Positions 31,117 through 39,064 of a stretch of DNA of 47,630 nucleotides are shown here, in pieces. The notes under the pieces were generated by a model. It ran no database searches. It was not told the origin of the DNA and saw only the letters and a list, made by a program, of their open reading frames with translations. The DNA is from Porphyromonadaceae bacterium UBA7042 (GTDB taxonomy: Bacteria; Bacteroidota; Bacteroidia; Bacteroidales; Muribaculaceae), in contig DLAR01000065.1 in NCBI GenBank assembly GCA_002494015.1, positions 1-47,630 on the forward strand, read 5' to 3'. How positions within the stretch are numbered: the first letter of the stretch is position 1; each line of letters starts with the position of its first letter. Position numbers and translations under genes: made by a program.

Positions 31117-32805
31117 TCAGTCGGCCATCAGTTTGCGGTAGCGGCGGCGCGAGGGTTCCTTGCCGTCGTTGTGGGCGCGCTTGTAGTCTTCATACTCGCT
31201 GTAGGTGCCTTGGTAGAACACTACGTTTCCGTCACCTTCAAAAGAGAGGATGTGGGTGCAGATGCGGTCGAGGAACCATCGGTCGTGGCTGACAACGACG
31301 GCGCACCCGGCAAAGCCTTCGAGACCTTCTTCGAGGGCGCGTAGGGTGTTTACGTCAATGTCGTTGGTCGGTTCGTCGAGCAGCAGTACGTTGCCTTCTT
31401 CTTTCAGTGCCATTGCGAGGTGGAGCCGGTTGCGCTCGCCACCCGATAGAACGGCGATTTTCTTTTCCTGATCGGCTCCTGAGAAGTTAAATTTAGACAG
31501 GTAGGCGCGGGCGTTGACATCGCGTCCACCCATGCGGAACGACTCGACTCCCTGCGAGATAACCTCGTAGACGCTTTTTTCAGGCACGAGGTCGTGGTGG
31601 GTCTGGTCGACGTAGGCGATGCGCACTGTCTCGCCGACATCAAATGTTCCATCGTCGGGAGTTTCTTGTCCCATTATCAGCTTGAACAGCGTAGTCTTTC
31701 CCGTGCCGTTGGGGCCTATGACTCCGACGATGCCTCCTTGAGGGAGGGAGAAGCTGAGGTCTTTAAACAGTTGCTTTGTCCCGAATTTCTTGGAGAGTCC
31801 CTGAACCTCAATCACCTTGTTGCCGAGACGGGGTCCGTTGGGAATATATATTTCAAGGCGTTCTTCGCGCTCTTTCTGATCCTCGTTGAGGAGTCGGTCG
31901 TAGGATGACAGACGTGCCTTACCCTTGGCCTGACGCGCCTTGGGGGCCATGCGCACCCATTCGAGCTCGCGTTCAAGAGTCTTGCGGCGTTTGCTTGCCT
32001 GCTTCTCCTCCATCGCCATGCGCTTGGTCTTCTGGTCGAGCCAAGACGAGTAGTTGCCTTTCCACGGAATGCCCTCGCCACGGTCAAGTTCGAGAATCCA
32101 TCCGGCCACATGGTCGAGGAAGTAGCGGTCGTGGGTGATGGCGATGACTGTGCCGGGATATTGCTGGAGGTGCTGTTCGAGCCAGTCGATTGACTCGGCG
32201 TCGAGGTGGTTGGTGGGTTCATCGAGCAGCAGCACGTCGGGTTGTTGCAGCAGGAGGCGGCAGAGAGCCACGCGGCGGCGTTCGCCTCCCGACAGAGTGG
32301 TCACCGGCTGGTCGTCGGGCGGACACTGGAGCGCGTCCATCGCGCGTTCAAGTTTCGAGTCGATGTTCCACGCGTCGGCGGCATCGAGTTTGTCCTGAAG
32401 CTCGGCCTGACGGGCAAGCAGCGCGTCCATCTTGTCGGGGTCTTCAAGCACGTCGGGGTCGCAGAACGACTCGTTTACCTTGTCAAACTCGGCAAGGAGG
32501 TCCATGATGGGCTGCACACCCTCGCGCACGACATCGATGACTGTTTTCGACGGGTCGAGCTGCGGGTCCTGTTCGAGGTATCCTACCGAGTATCCGGGAG
32601 AGAACACCACTTCGCCCTGATAGCTCTTGTCAATGCCTGCAATGATTTTAAGCAGGGATGACTTACCCGAGCCGTTGAGACCGATGATGCCGATTTTGGC
32701 ACCATAGAAAAATGAGAGATAGATGTTTTTCAACACCTGTTTTTGCGGGGGATAGGTCTTGGAGACTCCCACCATTGAGAATATGATTTTTTTATCGTCT
32801 GCCAT
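31117..32805 (-). CDS. ettA: Energy-dependent translational throttle ABC-F protein
   Basis: A soluble ABC-F ATPase of 562 residues that binds the ribosomal E site and gates the first elongation step by ATP/ADP level. Two ABC domains: Walker A GLNGSGKSS and GPNGTGKTT, signatures LSGGERRRVALC and LSGGERNRLHLA, Walker B LLLDEPTNHLDAES and LLLDEPTNDIDVNT. The linker (KTKRMAMEEKQASKRRKTLERELEWVRM) and the EttA-type arm are present. EttA is among the most conserved ABC-F types. -7 box TAAATTTG at 32872-32879; the leader carries a short mini-hairpin. Confidence 0.95.
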   Translation of the reverse strand: MADDKKIIFSMVGVSKTYPPQKQVLKNIYLSFFYGAKIGIIGLNGSGKSSLLKIIAGIDKSYQGEVVFSPGYSVGYLEQDPQLDPSKTVIDVVREGVQPIMDLLAEFDKVNESFCDPDVLEDPDKMDALLARQAELQDKLDAADAWNIDSKLERAMDALQCPPDDQPVTTLSGGERRRVALCRLLLQQPDVLLLDEPTNHLDAESIDWLEQHLQQYPGTVIAITHDRYFLDHVAGWILELDRGEGIPWKGNYSSWLDQKTKRMAMEEKQASKRRKTLERELEWVRMAPKARQAKGKARLSSYDRLLNEDQKEREERLEIYIPNGPRLGNKVIEVQGLSKKFGTKQLFKDLSFSLPQGGIVGVIGPNGTGKTTLFKLIMGQETPDDGTFDVGETVRIAYVDQTHHDLVPEKSVYEVISQGVESFRMGGRDVNARAYLSKFNFSGADQEKKIAVLSGGERNRLHLAMALKEEGNVLLLDEPTNDIDVNTLRALEEGLEGFAGCAVVVSHDRWFLDRICTHILSFEGDGNVVFYQGTYSEYEDYKRAHNDGKEPSRRRYRKLMAD

Positions 32806-32826
32806 ATTAAGATTGGTCGTGAAAAT

Positions 32827-32848
32827 TAAGAGGTTTAAAACCTTTAAA
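32827..32848. repeat. Short mini-hairpin in the ettA leader
   Basis: TAAGAGGTTTAAAACCTTTA: the outer sequence of the family with a shortened stem (AGGTTT/AAACCT). Confidence 0.45.
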
Positions 32849-32871
32849 CTTTAAATGCCTTCTAAGTTTCG

Positions 32872-32879
32872 CAAATTTA
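32872..32879 (-). promoter_or_regulatory. -7 box TAAATTTG for ettA
   Basis: Consensus match on the minus strand; predicted start near 32865, leader about 60 nt. No -33 match. Confidence 0.5.
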
Positions 32880-32892
32880 CAACTTGCTCACA

Positions 32893-32998
32893 GTGAAAGT
32901 CGAAAGGTGAAGATAACACTTTTTTACAGATAAACCGTTGTCTTCACTCTGGCGCAGCCCGAATTTCACTTCAATTTGATTTTGCGGAAGTTGAATTA
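32893..32998. repeat. Degenerate repeat unit including the def stop codon
   Basis: Shares, in order, AAAGGTGAAG, TAAACC, and GATTTTGCGGAAGTTGA followed by the stop trinucleotide with the unit at 46264-46340, where it also covers a stop codon. Confidence 0.5.
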
Positions 32999-33559
32999 TT
33001 TTTTCTTGGGCGCGTAGCGCACCGGGTAGTCACATCGGGTCTTGCCGGCCATGATGTTGCTGAGCTTGCCGCGGATGAGCTGCTTGCGGATCAGGGAGAT
33101 ATGGTCGATATACATTTTCCCTTCGAGATGGTCACACTCATGCTGCACTATGCGGGCGAGGAATCCGGAAATTTCTTCCTCGTGGGGCTGGAAATTCTCG
33201 TCGACCCACGACAGGCGGATGTGTTCCACTCGGGGAACGTTTTCCGACAGTCCGGGGAGGCTGAGGCATCCCTCGGCGCGAGTGACGGTGTCGCCGTCGA
33301 GAATCTCGATGCGGGGATTGATCAGGGTGAATTTGCGCCCCTCGCACTCGGGATAAGAATCCTTGACCGGGTCAGCGTCAATGACCACGATGCGGTCGCT
33401 GCGGCCTATCTGCGGCCCGGCGAGTCCCACTCCCTCCGAGGCATACATGGTTTCATACATATCGTCCACCAGCTGTTTCAGCCCCTCATAACCGGGGGCG
33501 ATTTCAGCGGCGGTTTTTCTCAAAACAGGATGTCCGTAAAGGTAAACCGGAAGTTTCAT
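32996..33559 (-). CDS. def: Peptide deformylase
   Basis: It removes the formyl group from nascent N-terminal Met. The 187 residues have the three family motifs: GVGLAGPQIG (43-52), EGCLSLPG (96-103, metal ligand C98) and QHECDHLEG (139-147, ligands H140 and H144, catalytic E141). The C-terminal tail ends in three Lys. It lies 26 bp downstream of ruvX on the same strand, so they are very likely one operon, a common order in Bacteroidales. Confidence 0.96.
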   Translation of the reverse strand: MKLPVYLYGHPVLRKTAAEIAPGYEGLKQLVDDMYETMYASEGVGLAGPQIGRSDRIVVIDADPVKDSYPECEGRKFTLINPRIEILDGDTVTRAEGCLSLPGLSENVPRVEHIRLSWVDENFQPHEEEISGFLARIVQHECDHLEGKMYIDHISLIRKQLIRGKLSNIMAGKTRCDYPVRYAPKKK

Positions 33560-33585
33560 ATATATAGAGCTATATTTGTTGTCTG

Positions 33586-34014
33586 TTATCTTTTAGCTGT
33601 CATCTGCATTGCGTCGAGATACCCGTTGAGGATGATAACCGCCGCCATGCGGTCGATTGCGGCCTTGTCGCGGCGGTCGTTCTTTTTCACCCCCGAGTCA
33701 ATCATGGCACGGTGGGCGAGGGTAGAGGTAAACCTCTCGTCATGAAACACCACCGGGATGCCGGGAATCTCTTTTTTCAGTCGGTTGATGGCCGGGGTGA
33801 TATAGCGCATCGACTCCGACAGCTCCCCGGCAAGGGTTTTGGGGAGTCCTACGATAATCTCGTCGACCCCTTCGCGTGCCACATAATCCTTGACAAAGGT
33901 GACAAGCTGGGCCGACGGCACCGTAGCCAGAGCCGTAGCCACAATCCTAAGCGGGTCGGTCACCGCGATACCGCAGCGTTTGCGCCCATAGTCAATTGCG
34001 AGTAATCTTCCCAT
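33586..34014 (-). CDS. ruvX: Putative pre-16S rRNA nuclease / Holliday junction resolvase-like protein
   Basis: A YqgF/RuvX family RNase H-fold nuclease of 142 residues, starting MGRLLAIDYGRKRCGIAVTD with catalytic D8; IIVGLPKTLAGELSE and FHDERFTSTLAHR are the other family motifs, with a late acidic residue in KAAIDRMAAV. E. coli YqgF matures the 16S 5' end; a resolvase role is also proposed. ATG 34014 is chosen because an in-frame ATG three codons upstream lies in the -7 box (34021-34028). Confidence 0.92.
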   Translation of the reverse strand: MGRLLAIDYGRKRCGIAVTDPLRIVATALATVPSAQLVTFVKDYVAREGVDEIIVGLPKTLAGELSESMRYITPAINRLKKEIPGIPVVFHDERFTSTLAHRAMIDSGVKKNDRRDKAAIDRMAAVIILNGYLDAMQMTAKR

Positions 34015-34020
34015 CAGGTG

Positions 34021-34028
34021 CAAAGTTA
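34021..34028 (-). promoter_or_regulatory. -7 box TAACTTTG; predicted leaderless ruvX-def
   Basis: The box ends 7 bp from the A of ATG 34014, so transcription is predicted to begin at the start codon. The -33 area falls on the upstream terminator's T-tract. Confidence 0.65.
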
Positions 34029-34043
34029 CTCAAAATCCGCGAC

Positions 34044-34085
34044 ATAAAAAAACGCAGCGACAGAAAGGTGCCATCTGTCGCTGCG
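34044..34085 (-). terminator. Terminator of the T9SS protein gene
   Basis: A perfect 12-bp stem (CGCAGCGACAGA, 34053-34064, and its complement, 34074-34085) followed on the minus strand by seven T. It abuts the ruvX promoter. Confidence 0.9.
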
Positions 34086-34112
34086 CGATGATTGAGGGAG
34101 GGTGTGGCGTGT

Positions 34113-36266
34113 CTATTTCACCACGACTTTTACCGACTTCCCGGCTGTGCGCACAATATAGATGCCGGGTTGCAATCCGGTTGCACGGCAGCGTTGTCCG
34201 GCAACATTGTAGACCTCTGACCCTTGCGGGGCGATAATGGAGTTGCCCGAAATGGTAATGTCGACATTGTCAACGACCGTAGAAGATATGCCCGATTGCG
34301 ATGAACAGGTCATCGCTCCCTCGATAGTCTGGACTGCCGAGTTTCCGTGCCCGTCGGCAAGAAGGAACCGGAGGTCGTATATTGATTCATCCCCGTCGGG
34401 AGGCAGAATGCTGACGGGAGCTTTGTAAATGCCGCTGTCGTCAGTCTTTTGAACCGGAAGTTCGTTCCAGTCATCGGTGCCTGACGCTGCATAGCAGCAT
34501 TTTATGGCGTTTTCGTCAAGATCGCTGTCAGTGACATCAAGCAGCAGGACTGCGTCGATGCCGATTGTCGATGCCGGAGTGTTGTCCCCGTTGCGGAGTT
34601 GCCAGCGTGACACCATAGGAGGACAATACTTTTCACGGGTAGTGTCAAACGAGAATGAGGCCGAAGTGGAGTAATCTTTTCCGTTGTCAGATTTATACAC
34701 GGCTGAAAAATCGAGATCAACCGGCCCCGGAACATAATTTCCTGCCGCGCTCCAGTCCCAAAAACTTTCATTGTCGTTCAACAGATAGCTTTTGTCGTTA
34801 TTAGTGACTTTTTGCGATAATGACATATAGGGATAGTGTTCAAACGTGGGATAGACCGACGTCGCATAGCAGTCGAGCATGTCGCGCTGCATGTAATTAT
34901 TGTAATAGCTGCCTAAATAGTCAATGAAAATGATAGGTGCGGAATTAAAAAACTCAATCCGGTCGCTACAATAGTTAAATGGCGATATTGACGGGAGAAA
35001 AAACTTTTCGCGGGGATATTCAGGCAAAATGTAGCTGTCATGACTGTCTATAAACAGGTATCCTCCATCTTTCCGGGGCATAAAATAGGCACCGTCGGCT
35101 GAGATGCATTCCTTGTATTCATAAATTTCTCCATTCCATTCTTCTGTACGGACGATTACCTGTTCGACAATTACGGGGGCGGCTAATACATCGTAACCGG
35201 TTGACGGAGACATATCGCTTTCACAATTGTTGAGGAATAGTTTGATTTCCCCGGTATACGGTCCGTCCTGAAGGCATAAAGCATTTGTTCCAGCATTCCA
35301 GTCGGCTCCTTTCCACGTCATAATAGACTGTACCCCGTATCCGTTGATTTCCATGTCGGTGTCGGGTAGCGGCGTGAAATGTGCGGTTGTCGCAATATAG
35401 TCTTCGGGATTATTGGTAAATTCCGTGTCTTGGGAAAATGGTCCGGGCGCGATGACTTTGTTGACATATACCCCGTCAGGTGTCGTTGCGACTTGATTGA
35501 CTGCATAAGTCCATGTCTCGTCAAGGTCGTTTACATAGACTGCATCATGGACACCGCCCATATTAGTCATATTGAAACAATAGTCTCCCTTGCTGCTGTT
35601 TATGCATCGGTGGAATCCGTAATTATAATGCCCTGAAGTCTCTTTGGTCAGTTCCTCCATCTCGCTGCCGTCGGGATATAGAAATTTTGCTGTCAGCCGG
35701 TTCTTGGCATCGGACTGGCGGAATGTAAAAGTCATGTCCTTGTCTATCTTTACATTGCTTTTGACTATATAGGCACTGAGATGACTGTCATCTTCATATC
35801 TCCGACCGGTGGCGAGAATCAGGCTGTAAGTTCCTTCGGGGATATAACAGCCCCACCAGTCAATGCCTTGCTCAATCATCCATTCGTCAGGGTAATAGGC
35901 ATAGTTGTAGTATCCTTCGCCAAATTCGCCATCGGGCTGGGTAACATAGACTTTCCACGGTTCGTAGGTATATCCTTCCGGATTTTCATCCTCGACGGCA
36001 AATGTCACTTTGAACCCTTCGGGTGTTTCAGTGCCGGGGTCGGGGGATTTGGCGGGTGATTTCAGCAGCCGTTTCTGTTCTGCCGGGAGTGGGATACCCG
36101 CCTGCATGAATTTTCTGATTTCGGGCAGGCGTTCCTTGTCGACGGTTGTAGATTCGGTCTTGCCATCGGTTGTGCGATAGTTGACCACGATGTCTTGTGC
36201 AATGACATGTGACGAAGTTAATGCCATGAAGGCAATAGCTGTGATGGTAGTAATGTTCAATCGCAT
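34113..36266 (-). CDS. Secreted protein of unknown function with a T9SS sorting domain
   Basis: The product is 717 residues from ATG 36266, which gives a good signal peptide (MRLNITTITAIAFMALTSSHVIAQ); the ATG 24 codons further upstream would precede the promoter. A long beta-rich body has repeated Tyr/Trp-rich strands and no recognised enzymatic motif. The C-terminus is a T9SS type A domain (SEVYNVAGQRCRATGLQPGIYIV...VKVVVK). Expected on the cell surface. Single-gene unit with the promoter 36290-36321 and the terminator 34044-34085. Confidence 0.82.
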   Translation of the reverse strand: MRLNITTITAIAFMALTSSHVIAQDIVVNYRTTDGKTESTTVDKERLPEIRKFMQAGIPLPAEQKRLLKSPAKSPDPGTETPEGFKVTFAVEDENPEGYTYEPWKVYVTQPDGEFGEGYYNYAYYPDEWMIEQGIDWWGCYIPEGTYSLILATGRRYEDDSHLSAYIVKSNVKIDKDMTFTFRQSDAKNRLTAKFLYPDGSEMEELTKETSGHYNYGFHRCINSSKGDYCFNMTNMGGVHDAVYVNDLDETWTYAVNQVATTPDGVYVNKVIAPGPFSQDTEFTNNPEDYIATTAHFTPLPDTDMEINGYGVQSIMTWKGADWNAGTNALCLQDGPYTGEIKLFLNNCESDMSPSTGYDVLAAPVIVEQVIVRTEEWNGEIYEYKECISADGAYFMPRKDGGYLFIDSHDSYILPEYPREKFFLPSISPFNYCSDRIEFFNSAPIIFIDYLGSYYNNYMQRDMLDCYATSVYPTFEHYPYMSLSQKVTNNDKSYLLNDNESFWDWSAAGNYVPGPVDLDFSAVYKSDNGKDYSTSASFSFDTTREKYCPPMVSRWQLRNGDNTPASTIGIDAVLLLDVTDSDLDENAIKCCYAASGTDDWNELPVQKTDDSGIYKAPVSILPPDGDESIYDLRFLLADGHGNSAVQTIEGAMTCSSQSGISSTVVDNVDITISGNSIIAPQGSEVYNVAGQRCRATGLQPGIYIVRTAGKSVKVVVK

Positions 36267-36289
36267 AATTTTTAGGAATTGGTTTGCCG

Positions 36290-36321
36290 CAAAGATATTG
36301 TCAAAAATAACATTCTGACAA
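36290..36321 (-). promoter_or_regulatory. Promoter of the T9SS protein gene
   Basis: -33 TTG (36319-36321) and -7 TATCTTTG (36290-36297), 21 bp apart on the minus strand. Start near 36283, leader 17 nt. Confidence 0.7.
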
Positions 36322-36385
36322 CTTTTTAGGGGTGACAATGGGGTGACAGGTTGTGATTTGTGATGTAAAACTGATAAAAATACAC

Positions 36386-36393
36386 TATATTTG
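36386..36393 (+). promoter_or_regulatory. -7 box TATATTTG for the TPR/HTH regulator
   Basis: The box ends 5 bp before GTG 36398; transcription would start within the start codon region. A TTTG lies 25 bp upstream, longer than usual. Confidence 0.5.
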
Positions 36394-36397
36394 CGCT

Positions 36398-38065
36398 GTG
36401 AGAAGAATATTTTTACTTTTAGGCTTGTTTCTGTTTCTCTTGGGATGTGACCAAGCTGAAATCGACAATTACTTCCGCTGGGCCCCTGTGTCGCCCGATG
36501 GCGACAGCCTCGTGGTGGCTCTTGAAAGAGGATACGCGGGCGGAATACCTGATGATTCGCTTAATCTTCTTGCCGGGCGTCTGCTGGCGGTGGCTGAAAA
36601 AAACGGCATCAGGCAACTGGAGGCGCGCTCACGGTTCTGGAACGCGCGTTTGCTCAACAAGCGGCGTCATCGTGCAGAGGCTGTTGAGGAGTTGAAGAAA
36701 GCAATCGGGTTGTCAGATTCGGCTAAATATCCCTACGACCAATTCAGGTTTCGGCATCTCGACATAATATTGTCCCCGCGCTCGATTCCTGAGACGCACC
36801 ATATATTGAAACAGATTGAAAGATTTCATTCCCGCCGCAATGATGCCGTCATGCTCGCCCATGTCTATATCGACATAGCCAATATTTTACATGACATAGG
36901 GAATACCGACAGGGCGCTTGCCTATTACATGAAGGCTGATTCTCTCTACGGGGTGTTGGGCATGCAGGAGTTTCATCTGAAAACGAGTCTTAACAACGCC
37001 TCTATTCTACACACCTTGCACCGCCAAGACGAGAGCGAGGAAATCGTATTGCGGTTGCTTGACGACGCGACGGCGAAAGCTGATTTTGACTATTACAACA
37101 CCGTCAGGTTTACTGCATCGGAAATACTCGGCAGTAGGTCATTGCTTATGGCTGCTTATCAGGAACTGGAGAATCGGCCTGAGTACTTGGCTCGCGGCCA
37201 CCGTTACGAGGTCGCTTTGGCCCGGTTTTATCTCGGAGACGGCGATATTGACAGCGCGCGACTTTTTATCGGCAAAGCACTTGCGGGAATTGACAGTGCG
37301 GAGGGGGTGATTGTCAGGGCCGACATGTATCGGACGGCAATGGAGGTATACCGGGGTAGTGGCGAGGCTGACAGTGTTGCGAAATATGCGCCCCTGTATA
37401 TCAGTGCGTCAGATTCGGTGACGCGGTTGCGGAGCGCCAATGATGTTTATGCGGCTGAGAATCGCAGCGAGATAGCCAAGTATGAGGCACTAGTCCGCAG
37501 TCGGCGAGTCACCGAGAGGCTTGTGTGGTGTGTCGTCATAATGGGGGTCGCAATTATAGCTATGGGAGTCTGCATGTTTCTGCTGCGGCGTTTCCACCGT
37601 CACCGCATTGAAATGGCCCGGGTTCAGCTCGACATGGAACGCGACCGTCGGCAGCTGGTTACCTCGTCGCTTGTAATGGCCGAGAAAGACAATGTGTTGC
37701 AGCGAATTCTTGACGATGTGGGCCGGTTGCAAAAAGAGGGGAAGATTCCGGCCGACGAGTCGCGACAGATCGATCAGGCAATCAGGATGCATGTCAGTAA
37801 CAAGGCTGACTGGGAAAATCTTGCCACGTCGTTTGAGAAAGTCCATCCGTCGTTTGTCAGGCAGTTGAAAGAGCGTTTCCCGAGGCTGTCAGAGGGAGAC
37901 ATAAAGCTCGCGGTATATATCAAAGTGGGGATGTCGACCAAACAGATTGCCCGCATGTTGCTGCTCCAACCCGACTCGGTTAAGAAAAACCGCCACCGGT
38001 TGCGCGACCGGCTCGGTCTTGCGCCTTCCGAGTCGCTTGAGGACTTGTTGCGGAATCTGGGTTGA
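36398..38065 (+). CDS. TPR membrane protein with C-terminal HTH (LuxR-like regulator)
   Basis: The product is 555 residues if started at GTG 36398 (VRRIFLLLGLFLFLLGC, lipoprotein-like with Cys at residue 17). An ATG 15 codons upstream (36353) is the alternative, but the -7 box lies in between. Residues 60-360 form TPR-like helical repeats (LAYYMKADSLYGVLG), then a membrane helix (about 380-402), a coiled coil (HRIEMARVQLDMERDRRQL) and a cytoplasmic C-terminal HTH (LSEGDIKLAVYIKVGMSTKQIARMLLLQPDSVKKNRHRLRDRLGL). This is the common Bacteroidetes one-protein sensor-regulator layout: the periplasmic TPR senses, the HTH contacts DNA. Ligand and target are unknown; the urea transporter is next. Confidence 0.8.
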   Translation: MRRIFLLLGLFLFLLGCDQAEIDNYFRWAPVSPDGDSLVVALERGYAGGIPDDSLNLLAGRLLAVAEKNGIRQLEARSRFWNARLLNKRRHRAEAVEELKKAIGLSDSAKYPYDQFRFRHLDIILSPRSIPETHHILKQIERFHSRRNDAVMLAHVYIDIANILHDIGNTDRALAYYMKADSLYGVLGMQEFHLKTSLNNASILHTLHRQDESEEIVLRLLDDATAKADFDYYNTVRFTASEILGSRSLLMAAYQELENRPEYLARGHRYEVALARFYLGDGDIDSARLFIGKALAGIDSAEGVIVRADMYRTAMEVYRGSGEADSVAKYAPLYISASDSVTRLRSANDVYAAENRSEIAKYEALVRSRRVTERLVWCVVIMGVAIIAMGVCMFLLRRFHRHRIEMARVQLDMERDRRQLVTSSLVMAEKDNVLQRILDDVGRLQKEGKIPADESRQIDQAIRMHVSNKADWENLATSFEKVHPSFVRQLKERFPRLSEGDIKLAVYIKVGMSTKQIARMLLLQPDSVKKNRHRLRDRLGLAPSESLEDLLRNLG

Positions 38066-38072
38066 AAATTAC

Positions 38073-38080
38073 TATATTTG
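38073..38080 (+). promoter_or_regulatory. -7 box TATATTTG for the urea transporter
   Basis: A TTG at 38048-38050 lies 22 bp upstream. The box ends 4 bp before ATG 38085, so a leaderless or near-leaderless transcript is predicted. It overlaps the 3' end region of the regulator. Confidence 0.6.
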
Positions 38081-38084
38081 CAGA

Positions 38085-38972
38085 ATGAATGAATCAGTTG
38101 AGAAATTTTCAGTTGCCGTGTTGCGCGGGATTGGGCAGGTGATGTTTCAGGGCGCGACTCGGGCCGGAGTGCTGTTTCTTGCAGGAATCGGCTGGGGCGC
38201 GATGGCTATGGGCCGTCCCGAGATGCTTGCAGGGGCGGTTGTCGGGGGTATGGTCTCGACCGTCACCGGGCGGTGGCTGTTCCATGACGGCGACGATGGT
38301 ACGGAGGGATTCAACGGAGTCCTTGTCGGGTGTGCGTTGCCGCTTTTTCTTCCCGCCGGGTGGTGGATGTGGGGACTGCTTGTCGCGGGGTCCGCGTTCA
38401 CGCCGTGGTTGCGCAATCTGCTCAACCGTTGGCCGGGGCGCTTGGGGATACCGTCGCTCACCGTGCCGTTTGTCCTGACCACATGGTGCCTGTTGCTCTT
38501 CTCGCGGCTGTTCAGTGCCGGAGCAGAGTCTTCGGTGCCTTCAGTTTCGGAATTGTCGGGAGCGACAATTGCCGCCGGATGGCTGAAAGGTGTTTCGGAG
38601 GTGTTCCTGATTGACTCGTGGGTAACCGGGGTGCTGTTTGTCGCCGCGCTCGCAGCCGGTAGCCGTCAAGCCGCCGTGTGGACTCTTGTCGGGTCGGCGG
38701 TGGGAATGTGGACGGCATGGATGCGTGGGGGTGACGCGACGGCGATTGCCGACGGTCTCTATGGGTTCAATCCCGCATTGACCGCACTGGCATTGGGCAC
38801 CGTGTTCCGCCGCTTCTCGGTTGATACGGTGTGCATTGCATTGACCGGAGCGATTCTGACGGTATTCGTACAAGATATTTTCGCCTATCTTCTCGCCCCG
38901 CTTTCGCTGCCGGTGCTGACTGCGCCGTTCTGCTTGACAACGATGATTTTTGCCAAAATCGGGCAAAAATAA
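38085..38972 (+). CDS. Urea transporter (UT family)
   Basis: The product is 295 residues with about ten helices in two inverted halves, each with a UT-family signature: GFNGVLVGCALPLFL in the first and GFNPALTALALG in the second, plus the N-terminal LRGIGQVMFQ. It is a channel-like facilitator for urea or similar small amides. No urease gene lies in the window, so its use may be uptake of host urea for a urease elsewhere, or another substrate. Start ATG 38085 fits the family's N-terminus and the promoter; the frame is open much further upstream inside the regulator gene. Confidence 0.85.
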   Translation: MNESVEKFSVAVLRGIGQVMFQGATRAGVLFLAGIGWGAMAMGRPEMLAGAVVGGMVSTVTGRWLFHDGDDGTEGFNGVLVGCALPLFLPAGWWMWGLLVAGSAFTPWLRNLLNRWPGRLGIPSLTVPFVLTTWCLLLFSRLFSAGAESSVPSVSELSGATIAAGWLKGVSEVFLIDSWVTGVLFVAALAAGSRQAAVWTLVGSAVGMWTAWMRGGDATAIADGLYGFNPALTALALGTVFRRFSVDTVCIALTGAILTVFVQDIFAYLLAPLSLPVLTAPFCLTTMIFAKIGQK

Positions 38973-39006
38973 CATTCAATTAGAGTATAATAACCCCGGT
39001 TATTGT

Positions 39007-39014
39007 TATCTTTG
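39007..39014 (+). promoter_or_regulatory. -7 box TATCTTTG for the KAP NTPase
   Basis: A perfect match; start near 39021 gives a 44-nt leader that holds the mini-hairpin at 39026-39052. No -33 TTTG. Confidence 0.55.
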
Positions 39015-39025
39015 CATCAGAAAAT

Positions 39026-39052
39026 TAAGCGATTGTTATTAACGACCTCTAA
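39026..39052. repeat. Mini-hairpin repeat in the KAP NTPase leader
   Basis: Arms TAAGCGATTGTT and AACGACCTCTAA around ATT, ending 12 bp before the ATG. Confidence 0.6.
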
Positions 39053-39064
39053 ATCGGTATATCC

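Noticed and set aside
30648..31292. Plus-strand open frame across licD 5' end, the triple hairpin and ettA 3' end
   Set aside because: Its translation is made of antisense licD, the palindromes and antisense ettA; no coherent domain.
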